NCBI RefSeq assembly: GCF_029227915.1
Contig: NC_079889.1
Coordinates: 6,014,001 to 6,078,000, forward strand
Direction: 5' to 3'
Origin: Hydractinia symbiolongicarpus
Taxonomy: Eukaryota; Cnidaria; Hydrozoa; Anthoathecata; Hydractiniidae
Length of the DNA: 64,000 bases
Below the pieces are notes generated by a model that had not been told where the DNA came from, did no database searches, and saw nothing but the letters and a program-made list of their open reading frames with translations. A program made the position numbers and the translations under genes. Below, in pieces: positions 35,501-47,069 of this stretch. The first letter of the stretch is position 1. Each line of letters begins with the position of its first letter.

Positions 35501-36763
35501 TGGTTGAAAAGGAGACGTAAAATTTCAGGAGAAAAATAATAAGACAGTTACGATAACCAATGATAGTAAATAATGCGTACTGGCTGTTGTTGACGCATGC
35601 ATTTTCTTTGTTGGAGCTATTTCCACTATTTGATCTATGTTGATCATTCAAATGTTCGCATTCAACAGTGATAAGAAACTTGTCACTCTCCAACTCTGTA
35701 TCGTCACAGAGCTAAAAATATATAAATGACATTGAATGGGTAAATGAAAGGATAGATGTAATATTAAGAAAAGAAAATCCACACAAAATCAATCCATGTT
35801 TCACGAGTATACAAAACACATGCACATGGTTGCATAAAAATGTTGAGGTCTAAACGTTGCAGGGAAGCAAGTAATATGCACAGTTGGTAAAGAAGACAAA
35901 TGTAATGAGAGGGAAGAAAAAGCAACTAAGTAAAAACAACTACGGATGATAAATTTCCATCAATTTACACAAGTTATTTTCAGAAACATATTTTCATGGA
36001 ATGAGAAACATGAGCTATTTCACATACTTTGTAATCTCTTACAAATAGCGAATCAATATTCTGCCAACTGTCATTGAGCAAGTTCGCCTAAAATTAAAAT
36101 GTAGGTTTGATACTTTAAAACATACATTTCGCAACCTTTCTAGCGTCACACTTTTAAAGTTAATTTCCTCACCTTTCTGTTATTGGGGGACACTTTTAAA
36201 TATCCATCCTGGAGAGCGAAATTAACATGAGAATAAAACAATACCAGAACATCTTAAAGCTATAATTATTAATTAGCTCATACATAGTATTAGGAACGCC
36301 AGCCTTTTTATTTTCAGAATAACTCCCTTATTATTTTGAGGTCAAGCTATTATCTTCATCCTGTAAAAAATATATGTAACACAGACATTCTATTAATTTT
36401 TTTATACCTCTCAAACCAGAAAATTTTCAATTAGCACATTTATAAAGCGATAATTTTCCTACAAAATGGACAACTAACTTAAATGGTACTAGTTTCAAAA
36501 CTTAATGAATTGTTTTGTGATTGTTTCACTGTTTTGTTTCGCTTTGTTTTGAAGCCTACTTAATTACATGATCAATTACAGTGTTCAATAATGCTCAAGA
36601 AAAGTAATGGTATAGAGAGCATTTTATGTTGATCACTTTTACTGTGTTTATACAACAACACCTAAACTACACCACAACAACTAAATATAATCCAGAAAGA
36701 TTTTAATAAATCACAAACCTGCCATATTTTTTTCTTTTTTAATTTTTGGTGAGTATAGAGCAC
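29583..36763 (-). CDS. ZGRF1: ZGRF1 helicase (GRF zinc finger, SF1), nine exons
   Basis: ZGRF1 is a 5'-3' DNA helicase acting with RAD51 in crosslink repair and recombination. The exons I place (minus) are 36763-36719, 36208-36173, 36087-36028, 35711-35581, 35121-35076, 33889-33320, 32661-32619, 32509-30803 and 30550-29583. All junctions have GT/AG and consistent phase. The N-terminus reads VLYTHQKLKKKKIWQ-DGYLKV and later LESDKFLITVE, matching the DUF2439-like domain of vertebrate ZGRF1. A GRF finger (CKHGP...CPG...CNYFKW) lies near 31850-31960. Helicase motifs are intact: GVFGAGKS (Walker A), LLDECSQ, GDPKQLSP, TQYRCHP, STVDAFQGAEKE and NVALSRAKRHLLVVG. About 1200 codons are seen; human is near 2100. 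The initiator exon upstream of 36763 was not identified. Some small exon ends are inferred from splice sites only. Confidence 0.88.
34545..34975 (+). mobile_element. Penelope-like 3' end inside a ZGRF1 intron
   Basis: The frame 34545-34841 ends PCLENLSILSAARKNYDLEL..., NRNIAHIPLFLF, closely matching the C-terminus of the Penelope element at 43080-43215. After the stop come palindromic TATCGTACGATCG blocks and a hairpin tail (34922-34958), also shared. The GIY-YIG part upstream is scrambled. It lies in the 1.2-kb intron between ZGRF1 exons at 33889 and 35076, on the opposite strand to the gene. Confidence 0.7.
34922..34958 (+). ncRNA. Hammerhead-like hairpin, Penelope tail copy 2
   Basis: CTTGATAATGGCCG-TGTG-CGGCCGAAACGTCGTC. 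A 5-bp GGCCG/CGGCC stem is followed by GAAAC and GTC, in hammerhead order. The CUGANGA box is changed to UUGAUAA, so catalytic activity is doubtful. Confidence 0.4.
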
Positions 36764-38301
36764 CTAAAAAATAATACAACACTTGACAGGAAGTTCCAAG
36801 ATATATTATTATACAATATATAAATAAAACCAAACATCAAAACAATACCAACACCTAATTTTGAAAGTATACAACCAATAATGTATAAAAATAATTATTA
36901 ATGGCATTTTTCAACCCTTGTACAATCGTGGACAAAATCAAAAAAATAAAGCCAGTTATTTTTCATTTTTCACAATGGTCAATACTCTGCAGCTGGCAGA
37001 GAATTGACAACTGGCCACACATATAGACCAGGTAGAGAGCGTTTTAAAATTCAATAGTGGCATTCTCTCGCAAAATTAGGGAAAAACGGTTACAACAAAT
37101 AGCATGTTTCAAAAGATTGGATCCAAATAACACAAAGTCCTAAGTCCTAAATCTGTTGTAAACTTGACAAGTGAACTTTGACAACTCTAAAATGCAGGAC
37201 TCAAACAAACAATGTAATCACTTTTGGTGACGAAATTTGAAATTAGATGTTTTTACTATATTTTGTCCATGATTGTGACTAATACCTTATACTGTACTTC
37301 CATTGATTCTCCAGCTGCCAAGTTACATGATATAGATGCATTTGAAATTATAACCTTTGTACTCTGTAAAGACAAAGCAGAAACTGATAATATTGATAAT
37401 TATTTTTCTTATCTCAAAAACGAGATAAAAGGAAAATCCCACCCTGTCGAGTTATATTTTTGGACTTAGAGTATCTTTCATAAACAGGTCATGTTCGATA
37501 TGACTAGGTTGTTTACCTTTATCTTAAAAGCATATAAAAATATGACTTTTATATTCACCTTTTTCATTTTAAAAAAAAATTAGACATGTTGGTAAATGAA
37601 GTAGTACTGTGTGTACATGCTACACAAATGCATCTGAAATATCAAACATTAGTGCAACCATGGGAATTACAATATATACCATTTTAATATTTTGCATATG
37701 CTCTTGACACCTTTATATATATTTTTATTACATTATAAATATAAACAACTGTGGTCACCAAATATTTTCCAAATTTCCCGATAGTTGCAATAGTTGGAAA
37801 TTTGTTCTTAAACATCTGGAAAAACCAACACATAGAAATTACATCATAATATGAAAAATATATGTTTGTATTATACATACTGCAAAAAACAAAGACACAT
37901 TCTTGATTCAATACCATAGTTTTATGCCTTTGCAATAGTCAGTTAAAAAATGACATGCAAACCATAAAAACAATATGATGTTATCAATATACAATGTGAT
38001 GGTATCTGTGACACCAAATCTGCTAGTCCTTAGTATCCATAGGAAAAGTTTTTTGTATTATATATAAAATTTAAAAAAAGTCATCCAACAGCAACATAGT
38101 AAAAATGGCTTTGGTATCAACATTAAGAAAATGATTTCAGCAAATATATGTACATTAAATATAAATACTTTAAAATCAATGATAAGACCAACAAGATCAA
38201 TCACAAATGGTGGCTAACATGTACTAGTCTTTATTTCAACATTTGCAGCATCCCAAAATGCAAATAAAGACATAATGATATTTCTCTGGTAACACCTATT
38301 C
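36764..38301. other. Intergenic/5' region between ZGRF1 and MITD1
   Basis: Should contain the ZGRF1 start exon, its promoter and the MITD1 3' UTR. A plus-strand frame at 37224-37469 has no recognisable domain. No repeat with clear ends was seen. Confidence 0.45.
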
Positions 38302-39035
38302 TCACTGAATCACATAGATATCAATGTTCGTTTCATGGCACTCCCTTAAATCAAAATCACAAAAACCTAATGACACTCTTCCTTTTGGTGATTTGAAATA
38401 ATCGAGACCACGTCCAATTTTGATTATCCAACCATTGTCCAACAAAATTTCCCTGTCGTGTATAATATCGGAAAATTCTACTTTGAGAGAGACGCCAACA
38501 GACTTTAAACTGTTTGTCAGTTCTTCCAACTTTGCAGACTGTTCTTCAGGTTTTATTTCATCACGGCCGGTTATAACAGTGATATTTTTCAAAGATTTTC
38601 CCCTTTTCACTAGTAATTCACAAAATCGTAATAAGTTAAGAAGTTGATGATGGCTTCTGATATACGCATCTTGAATGGTTACACAGTTTAATTTTTTATC
38701 AATGTATTTTGAAAACAAAGTGGAATAGCTGCAACCAATTTGTCCATTCTTTATTTTTATTGTTTCATGAAATTTTCCTGATGCATTATGCTTTTGGATA
38801 TGTTGCTTCAATTCTTCACCCCTTTTCATGTATTCAGCTATTTTGTTTCGAATTTGTGCCTTTGCTTTTTCATCTGCCAATGTAGAAACAGACTTGATAA
38901 GAAGTTCGATACCTTCTTCATAACAAATCTTAGCTTCTGAATATTTTTTGTTGTTGTCCAGCTCAACGGCCCTTTTTAACATTTGTGTGGCAGCATTCAT
39001 CATAAATAATGTAACAGGTTCTTGTTGCCTTACAA
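38302..39035 (-). CDS. MITD1: MITD1, MIT domain-containing protein 1
   Basis: MITD1 binds ESCRT-III (CHMP) tails at the midbody and helps coordinate abscission during cytokinesis. The N-terminal half (QMLKRAVELDNNKKYSEAKI..YEEGIELL) is an MIT three-helix domain. The C-terminal half is the PLD-like membrane-binding domain, with strongly conserved YIRSHHQLLNLLRFCELL, SDIIHDREI..NGWIIKIGRGLDYF and SLGFCDFDLRECHETNIDIY. The stop is at 38302. The coding stretch begins after an acceptor (CTATTGCTTTTAG) at 39036. An ATG at 39003 could serve as start, but the vertebrate protein has about 15 more residues, so an upstream first exon is possible. Length about 240 residues, near the human 249. Intact. 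Confidence 0.9.
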
Positions 39036-39514
39036 CTAAAAGCAATAGAAAAAACATTGATTATAACATCATCAAAGCGTTCCCTAAGTTGTTTTTAATA
39101 CTTCTGATAAAGTTGCCATAAATATACAAAAAAAAAACAATATACAAAAACACTAAAAAATGTTTTAAATTTACTATGTAAGGTTTCATTTATTCATAAG
39201 TGTATGATTATGTAATTTTTTACACCATAATGGGCTCTGATTTGCTAAAGATTGTGACTTAATGGTCTGTTTTATATTAGAACTATGGATAGCCAGGGTG
39301 GGTCATTGAAAAGACATTTTGAAATCATGGTTACATAGTTAGACTAATTCTGAGGCTGTTTCCAGTATGTATAAATCCTTGGTTTGAGTCATCTGGCCAA
39401 CTGAAATTTAAAAAAAATCCTGAAATAATCCATTTGCCTATATACAATAGGTAAAATGGTAGAAATATAAAAACCTGCTCTGCTTGCAAAACATAGACTT
39501 AACCTTGCAAAACA
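39036..39514. other. MITD1 upstream region
   Basis: Upstream side of MITD1, likely with its promoter or first exon. No feature was resolved. Confidence 0.4.
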
Positions 39515-42500
39515 ATGTATAAGTGTATATGGAAACCAGTTTTCAGTTCTTGTTTTTTTACAAAATCTTCTTTTTCGTTCTTTCACTTAAATACAGCTTC
39601 ATTACCATGTCATTTTGATGAGTTTAATGTTCTCCTTAATGAGCTTGGGCATAATTTTGACATTATTGCACTGACTGAAACAAAAATTCCCTCTAATCAT
39701 CTCTGGTGATTTTTTTCTTAAATCCTATAATTACTGCCACACTCCATCAGAATCTAGCTGTGGGGGTCTCTTCTTTTTATTGCAGATAACATCCTTTCAT
39801 TGAAAGGCTTGGTATCTATCAAGAAAACTTGAATCATGTTTTATCGAAATTCCAACAGTCAAAGGCCGTGCTGTTATATTTGTTTGTATCTACAGGCATC
39901 CATCTATGGAAATCTCTGACTTCCGTGATAACTACTTAAGACCTCTCTTATATAAGCTTTCTATGGATAATAAAGGTGTAATCTTCTTAGGAGATTTTAA
40001 TATTAATTTGTTAAATGTTGAATTTGATCATAATATTTCTAATTTTGTAGACATATTATCACTTCATTCTTTCATTCCTAATATAAACCTGCCCAGTACG
40101 ATAACTAGTACCAGTAAAACATTAATTGATAATATTTTTTGTAACTTCTCTAATTCTTCTTGTGTTTCTGGTAATATAGTAGCAGGCATATCTGATCACT
40201 TACCTCAATTTCTCTTTGTTAATAAATCTCCTAGACATGCTATAAAATCATGTCATCAATATGGTGACTGGAAGAACTTTAACCAAGAAAATTTTATTCT
40301 TGACTTTTTTGAAATTTTTTGGGACAATGTAAAAAAACTTAATAAACTGTAGATGTAAAAATTTTTTTTAATTCTTATATTCAAACTAACTTAAACAACC
40401 ATGATCCTTTAAAATTAGCATCTAGTTCTAAATCCCACTCTTCTAAAATTAAGCCATGGATTACAAAGGGTATTCTTAGGTCAATGTTTTCTTGTAATAA
40501 AATATTTCAAGCTTATCACAGAGAAAAAAACCAAACTAAAATCTTTTAAACCACTATAAGCAATATTGTAACTTAATTACACTTCTCTGCAGACAAAGTA
40601 AAGACAGTTATTATAAATCTTATTTTTCCACTAATTTGAATAACTCTAAGCTAATTTGGAAAGGTATCAATAATATTTTGGGTGCTAATCAGTCATCAAA
40701 AAATTCAATTAAATCGCTTAACATTAATAATTCAATCTATAATGACCCACAAAACATTGCGAACACTCTTAATAATCATTTCTGTACTGTTGCTGACAAA
40801 GTTTGGTCAAAGATTCCAAATTCATTTAAACATTTTTCTGAGTTTCTTAACAATTCAAATCCAAATACCTTTTTTCTTTTGCCTACTGATCCTGGTGATT
40901 TTTAAAGTTATTTTAATTCTCTCAACCTTCTGGTCCCAATAGTATTTCCAATAAAATCCTAATCCTTCTAAAATTTGAAATTGCTGTCCACTTATCAAAG
41001 CTAATCAATCTCTCTTTTTCTAGTGGTCTTCTCAAAATTGCCAAAGTGATAGCCCTGTTACAAAAAGGGCACTCCACTCGATTGTTCTAACTATCGTCCT
41101 ATTTCTTTTTTATCTAATGTGGAGAAGATATTTGAAAAAATTATATTTAAAAGTCTTTATAACTTCATTAAGCACAATAATATTTTATATTTTCGTCATT
41201 TTTGATTTTGTAAAAAACATTTTCCACATCTCATGCACTTATGTCTATCACTCAGCTTATTTCTAATGCCCTAGACCAACAGAAACTTTGCATGTGCCCT
41301 ATTTATTGAACTTGAAAAAGCCTTCGATATGGTTGACCACATTATACTTCTTCGTAAACTCTAACATTATGGCATTCGTGGACATTCATTAGAACTCTTT
41401 TCATCTTACTTCTTAAATCGAAAACAAATTGTCTCCCTTTCTGGTATTTCATCTTGCTCCAACATTATTAAACATGGTGTTCCTCAGGGTTCAGGTTCTT
41501 GGGCCTCTCCTCTTCTTAATTTATATAAATGACTTTTTTAATGCTATTAAATTTGGGGAGGTCCATCATTTTGCTGATGATACCAACTTGTTACACGTCA
41601 ATAAAAATCTTAACCATCTACAGAAGGCATGTCAGCCCAAAATTAAACGATTGTGTTATTGGCTTAACGCCAATAAAATTTCAATGAACATATCAAAAAC
41701 CGAATAAATCAGATTTATAAACCTAGACGTAAATCTACTCATAATTTTAATTTTAAATTAAAGATTAATGGTAAACGTATTAAATTCTAGTGTCATGATT
41801 AAATATTTAGGTATTTTACTCGATTCTGACCTTTCCTGGCAATCTCATATTAATTTAATTAATTCCAAACTTAAAGAGCTAATGTTACTTAATCTAAACT
41901 GCTCCATTACACCAGAAATACTCTTCGTCAAGTTTATTCTGCCCTTTTTCACTCCCATCTTTCATATTGTTGCCAGATTTGGGGTCAGGCCACTTCTTCC
42001 TTATTTAATACAATTCTAACTCTTCAAAAACAGGCCTTACATATTATTACTTTTTCAGATCCTCATTCTCATGCTAATCCACTTTTCTCCCAACTTAAAA
42101 CCTTAAACTTTCCTGATTTTCCTGATTGGCCCCAGCCTTGCTAATGCTTTTCTTTCGCACCACGAAAAGACTTGGTTGGATAATTGTCCATCATCCTTTA
42201 AGCCAGTGTATTATAGAAGATATGTTGATGATGTTTTTGTGTTGTTCTCATCTCCTAGCCATTTGCCTCTATTTAAGGACTATCTTAATAGGCAACACAT
42301 CAACATATCTTTCACGTCTGAGTGCGAGGCCGATAAAACTCTTCCGTTTCTTGACGTATCTGTTTCTCGCAATGAATCGAAGTTTGTTACATCTATCTAT
42401 AGGAAGCCTACATTTAGTGGTGTTTACACGAATTACAACAGCTTTTTGCCGGAAGAATATAAAACGGGTTTGATAATGACATTGATTTTTCGGATATTTA

Positions 42501-42707
42501 AGATTGTTTCTGATTTTTCTAGGTTTCACTTAGAAATGCAAGATCTTAGAAACATTCTGTTAAGAAATGGCTACCCGTCAAGTTTGATTGATCAATGCAT
42601 TAAGTCTTTTCTCGACAGAATGTTTCAAGATAAGAAAGTTTTCAGTACCGTGCCTAAGTTAGAAGTTCTTATTATTTTGCCATATTTGCCATATTTGCCA
42701 TATTTGC

Positions 42708-42758
42708 TAACCCTAACCCTAACCCTAACCCTAACCCTAACCCTAACCCTAACCCTAA
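42708..42758 (+). repeat. Interstitial telomeric repeat (CCCTAA)n
   Basis: About 8.5 exact copies of TAACCC inside the Penelope RT reading frame, preceded by three CCATATTTG copies. The block shifts the frame by one base. Confidence 0.95.
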
Positions 42759-43302
42759 CTGCGAACTCACTTAGTTAAAACATTTGATAAGCATCTTCCG
42801 TGCTGTAAGCTTAGGGTTATTTTCAAATCGGGTTGTAGAATTAGCAATTTTTTCCGGTTTAAGGACCGTGTTTCAAAGGCTCTGCGTTCAAAAGTCGTAT
42901 ATAAATATCAGTGTGATGGCTGCAATGCCATCTATTATGGGAAAACTATGCGGCATTTGAAAGTTAGAGCCTGCGAACACATGGCCGTTTCTGCCTTGAC
43001 TGGAAAATCCGTCAAATCTATTAACCCTAGTGCGGTTTTGGAGCATGTTGTTTTCTGTAAAAATAGACCATCTTTAGATAATTTTTCTATTATCTCCTCC
43101 GCATCTAATAATTTTGATTTGGAATTGAAGGAAAGCTTGTTAATCCGTTGGGATAAGCCAATTCTTAATAGAAATATTGCATCAATGCCATTATTTCTAT
43201 TTTCAGATAATTGACTTGCCCCTACGGAATATTTGATCGTACGATGATATATCGTACGATATTTTGTATATAGTGTTGAATTTGTCAATTGTAAATAGCT
43301 AT

Positions 43303-43340
43303 ACTTGAAAATGGCCGTCGTACGGCCGAAACGTCGTTAA
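43303..43340 (+). ncRNA. Hammerhead-like hairpin, Penelope tail copy 1
   Basis: ACTTGAAAATGGCCGT-CGT-ACGGCCGAAACGTCGTT. A 6-bp GGCCGT/ACGGCC stem is followed by GAAACGTC. The second copy at 34922 keeps the stem and the GAAACGTC. The CUGANGA box is degenerate (UUGAAAA). Confidence 0.4.
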
Positions 43341-43904
43341 AGAGTTGTGTTCGTTGTTAGTTCCAAAAGTCTGAACATACACACCAATTCAATCAAGTTA
43401 TGTTTCCTGATTATGTCCACCTTCATAATGTCCTATTTCTTAAAAAAAAATACTTTAAACACAATTCCACTCTCTGTCATTAAAACTTTTGGTATTGATT
43501 TTTCTGTTAACAACGGTACTCGTGGATATAGTAATGGTCTTATAAGTGTTCCTTCTGTTCAAATGGCATCCTACGGTTTAAATTCAAATCGCTTTTAATC
43601 TATTCGATCATGGAAGAAGTTTATCCAACAATTTAACTTATCCTTCCTTGATTTATCATCTAATGCTTTAAGGATTAAACTAACTGATTTTTTTTTACAA
43701 TCTTATACCCAACAATAGCTCCTTATTTCTTAAACTCCTTATTTTAAGCCAATTGTTTAAAACTTTTGTCATTACACTAGGGTCATGTGTGTGTGTTGTG
43801 TGTTAATGTGCTGGTTCTTTGTGTGTTAATGTGCTGGTTCTTTGTGTGTAAATGTGTGTCCAATTGTTTTCAATTCTTGCTTTGTTTATTGTGGTATTTT
43901 TGTT

Positions 43905-43905
<1 letters not shown>

Positions 43906-43959
<54 letters not shown>

Positions 43960-43990
43960 TCATTCATTCATTTATTTATTTATTTATTTT
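43906..43990. repeat. (TTTA)n microsatellite
   Basis: About 20 copies of TTTA, broken once by CATTCATTCA, in the LINE-2 3' UTR region. Confidence 0.95.
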
Positions 43991-44151
43991 TTCCTGGTAA
44001 TTTAATTGATATATACCCCATTTCATATATCCCTAAATAGTCACTGATCATAGTTCTTTAATCAAAGGTGGCCACACATTTTTCTAGCTTTGCTATAGTG
44101 TGGCCTCCTGGATAATTTTTATAGTTGTGTGGATATCATTATTTTTATATA

Positions 44152-44728
44152 TCTATATAATAATACGCCAGTTCCGTGTCTCTGTGACAGGCAAAGTGGA
44201 TGTCTTCATTTTCCTTTGATATTGCCGAAAAATGCATGTCTAATATGGTAAATATTCAGACATTACGGCGCGACGTCAATAACACCACTTTAACGTCAAT
44301 ATCCTATATTAAATTAATGAAGCCATTACAGTGCACCTAAAACTTTGAGGCTAAATAACTTGGAAACGAGTTGGTGACGTCAATGATTTTTCACCGCGTG
44401 GGTAACTAGGGACCACCTTGGACCAATTTGGGTAAGTTTCCCAAACCTGGGTCCCTGAATCCGTTTTGGAATGGACGGGTTGATGACGTCATCAAAATAT
44501 CTTTAAACCCTAATATCTCTGCAACCGTTTGTCAAAGATATATGATCCTATACATTTTCTTGCTCAGCGTTTCAAGATCTATACGATGAAGGCAACAGGC
44601 ATACACATTTCTGAAAAAAACATTTTGTGTTCTGACATGTCTCTGCTGACGTCATCAAAATTTAAATGACGGTTGTTTTTCTCTGTTATCCTGCCTAAGT
44701 GGATTTTTCCACGGGCCTTATCGACTAG
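44152..44728 (+). mobile_element. Helitron D1
   Basis: 5' TCTATATAATAATACGCC after A; 3' GTGGATTTTTCCACGGGCCTTATCGACTAG at 44699-44728 (hairpin plus CTAG). 577 bp, non-coding, with several TGACGTCA sites. Confidence 0.8.
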
Positions 44729-45270
44729 TCTCTTATAATAATACGGAGCTTCTGTCTGTGACTTTTGCAAAGTGGATAAAATTTCTTTGATAAAGTCTAT
44801 AAAACATCGCCTATAAATTTGTTCTGTAAATTAGCAAACTTTGACGTTAGATCAATATTGACGTCAAAGGAAAGTATGATTAGTGAAGCCATTCCATTGC
44901 ACTTTTAAATTTAAGGCTAAATAACTTGGAAACGGGTGGAAATAACTGACGTCATTTCCTGCGTGGGTAACTAGGGACTACCTGGGAACAATTTGGGTAA
45001 GTTTCCCAAACCTGGGTCACCGAATCCATTTCGGAATGGACGGGTTGATGACGTCATAAAAAAACCTTCAAACCCTAATATCTCTGCATCCGTTTGTCAC
45101 GAGTACACGATCCTATACATTTTCTTCATCAGCGTTTCAAGATCTATACGATGAAGGCAACAGGCATACACATTTCTGAAAAAAAAATTTGTGTTCTGAC
45201 AGGTCTCTGCTGACGTCAGCAAAATTTAAATGACGGTTGTTTTTCTCTGTTATCCTGTCTAAGTGGATTT
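44729..45270 (+). mobile_element. Helitron D2, tandem copy lacking its 3' end
   Basis: Starts TCTCTTATAATAATACGG directly after D1's CTAG and is homologous to D1 throughout (for example GTAAGTTTCCCAAACCTGGG). Homology stops at AAGTGGATTT (about 45270), just where the hairpin should be. Confidence 0.75.
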
Positions 45271-45673
45271 CTAAAAAAACTAAAAAGTAAAAACTAACTT
45301 TATGCTGGAATTCATCTATAGACAAAGTTCAATTTGTTTACATCGATAAAGAGATATAGTTAGATGCATAATAGCTAGATATAAAACATTGTGGTTTATT
45401 GAAAGGAGATCAGCATTTAAAAGAGCTTAAACAAAGGTGCTAGCTAAATAAACGTGATGAAAAAACACGAAACGGAAGAGAACAGCACAGAAGAACACAA
45501 AGACAAACACACACATAAATAGGCAGAGGTTTATAGGATAACTTTATCATTCACCTCTCATGATTAATGTGCTACCTAGCTGCCATCTCCCACCGATTTG
45601 TTTTTATTTTGAAAACTGCTTTTGTGACGTGACCGAACATATTTCGCTGCCTTTTATCAAATAACAAGTATAT
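45271..45673. other. Non-coding gap
   Basis: No gene or repeat recognised. Confidence 0.4.
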
Positions 45674-46770
45674 GGCACTCCAAAGTCACATTAATACAGT
45701 TATCTTAAGATAACAAATGTTATCTTAAGATAACTCTATTAAGGTGACTTTGGAATGCGTGCATATTCACATTAATGTTCTGATTGTAAGATAACTCGAG
45801 TAATCTTAAGATAACAAATTATCAGAGAAATATTGTAAGATTTCTTGATCATGTTAACATTAACGACTTTTCTACCTTTGATGTTAGCGCTATCTTAAGT
45901 TAACTAAAGTTATCTTAAGATAACTAAAGTTATCTTAAGATTACGAGAAAACTGGAGATTACTCAAGAACTATGCGAAACAAAAACGCGTTTTAAACTTA
46001 AACACGCGGGAAGTACGGTATGTTGCCCAGCTTGGTTAATTTCTAGAGAATTAACGATTACCTGGTATATATGTCCAGACCTTAACAACGAACCTCATGG
46101 CTTTGTAGTAAGCACGTGCAAAACAAGACAAAAACAGTAACAAGTAAATGAAAGTACTGCCTATGCTGCTCGTTAGTTATTTTTTAAAATATGTCTTCCT
46201 TTTTTATAAACAGTTCGTCCGACGAAATCGTGCTTCCTGCTTTATCTGATACATCTGCTATGATAGATAGGTTAATGAATTTGGAGTAAGTTGTTTCTAA
46301 TTTTTTTATTAACTTCATTGATGTAGCTAAGCTATATACCTAGCTGAAGCTGTTTCTGGGAAACATTCTCATCGAAGATTGCCTTAAAAAGCAAGCTCAG
46401 ACACGTTTTGACTTTGACCCATAGTGTAAAACTAACTGGGAACGAAGTTGACACTTCAACGCTGTAATTGTTTTTTATTGCGTAATTTAACGCGTTTGGA
46501 ACGAAGATAATGCTATCTTTAGATAACACGAGTTATCTTAAGTTAGCAAAAATATCGTCAAATTGTATTAATAACATCTCTAATCTCAAGATAACTACAA
46601 AGTAAAGATATAATTATCACATTAATATGTTATCTTAAGATTACTCGAGTTATCTTACAATCAGGACATTAATGTGAATATGCACGCTTTCCAAAGTCAC
46701 ATTAATAGAGTTATCTTAAGATAACATTTGTTATCTTAAGATAACTGTATTAATGTGACTTTGGAATGCC
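45674..46770. mobile_element. Long-TIR foldback element
   Basis: Inverted repeats of about 150 bp (45674-45823 and 46617-46770), nearly identical over their length, beginning GGCAYTCCAAAGTCACATTA. Each arm contains TTATCTTAAGATAA palindromes. The internal roughly 800 bp has no recognisable ORF and further TTATCTTAAGWTAA copies at about 45890-45945. Flanks are AGTATAT and ATACAAGT; no clear target duplication. Superfamily unknown. Confidence 0.85.
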
Positions 46771-47069
46771 ATACAAGTAGCTCTCACAACAATTTTAGTC
46801 AGTAGTAGTTAGACCATAGTCTATAGTTAGACTTAAGAACAGAAGAAATACACAAATAAATCAGGCGCGTAGCCAGCGTCAGTCAGGCTCTGCGATCCAT
46901 ATTTTTTCATCCCAACACGTCGTTTTTTCCACCGCCCCCGCCAACACATGATAATCTTTTATAACAATGAAACTTTTACAATTAAAAAAACACTTAAAAA
47001 GGACAGGAGACATTATACGTGGAAAGATAAAAACTATAAACACATAATATAAAGATTGACACTACACGA
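46771..47069. other. Non-coding gap
   Basis: No gene recognised. Confidence 0.4.

Larger units (their letters stand above)
42125..43345 (+). mobile_element. Penelope-like element (RT plus GIY-YIG), broken
   Basis: Starts inside the RT: GPSLANAFLSHHEK, then YRRYVDDVFVLF (catalytic YxDD, about 42212-42245), TLPFLDVSVSR and SIYRKPTFSGVYTNY, all diagnostic of Penelope RTs. After 42660 the frame runs into CCATATTTG repeats and a telomeric block, and resumes shifted at LRTHLVKTFDKHLP. The C-terminal domain is a GIY-YIG nuclease (VVYKYQCDGCNAIYYGKT, then RACEHM) and ends at 43212 (MPLFLFSDN). It is 5' truncated, frameshifted by the telomeric block and inserted in LINE-2. Confidence 0.85.
39515..44145 (+). 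mobile_element. LINE-2, decayed CR1/L2-like, split by a Penelope element
   Basis: An APE-type endonuclease (LTETK at about 39675; GDFNINLL at 39990; SDHLP at 40192) precedes RT pieces: motif A-like ELEKAFDMVDH (41310-41340), motif B HGVPQGS (about 41475, frameshifted), motif C FADDTNLL (about 41575) and NANKISMNISKTE. The C-terminal part (NSIKLCFLIMS..., VPSVQMASYGLNSNRF) resumes at about 43390 after the Penelope insertion at 42125-43345. The 3' UTR contains (TTTA)n and a GGCCACAC...GTGTGGCC hairpin near 44070-44105. Many stops and frameshifts; dead. Confidence 0.75.

Noticed and set aside
43787-44040. Leu/Phe/Ile-rich frames (FIYLFIYLF)
   Set aside because: They arise from the (TTTA)n tract and GTGTTAATGTGCTGG repeats in a LINE 3' region.
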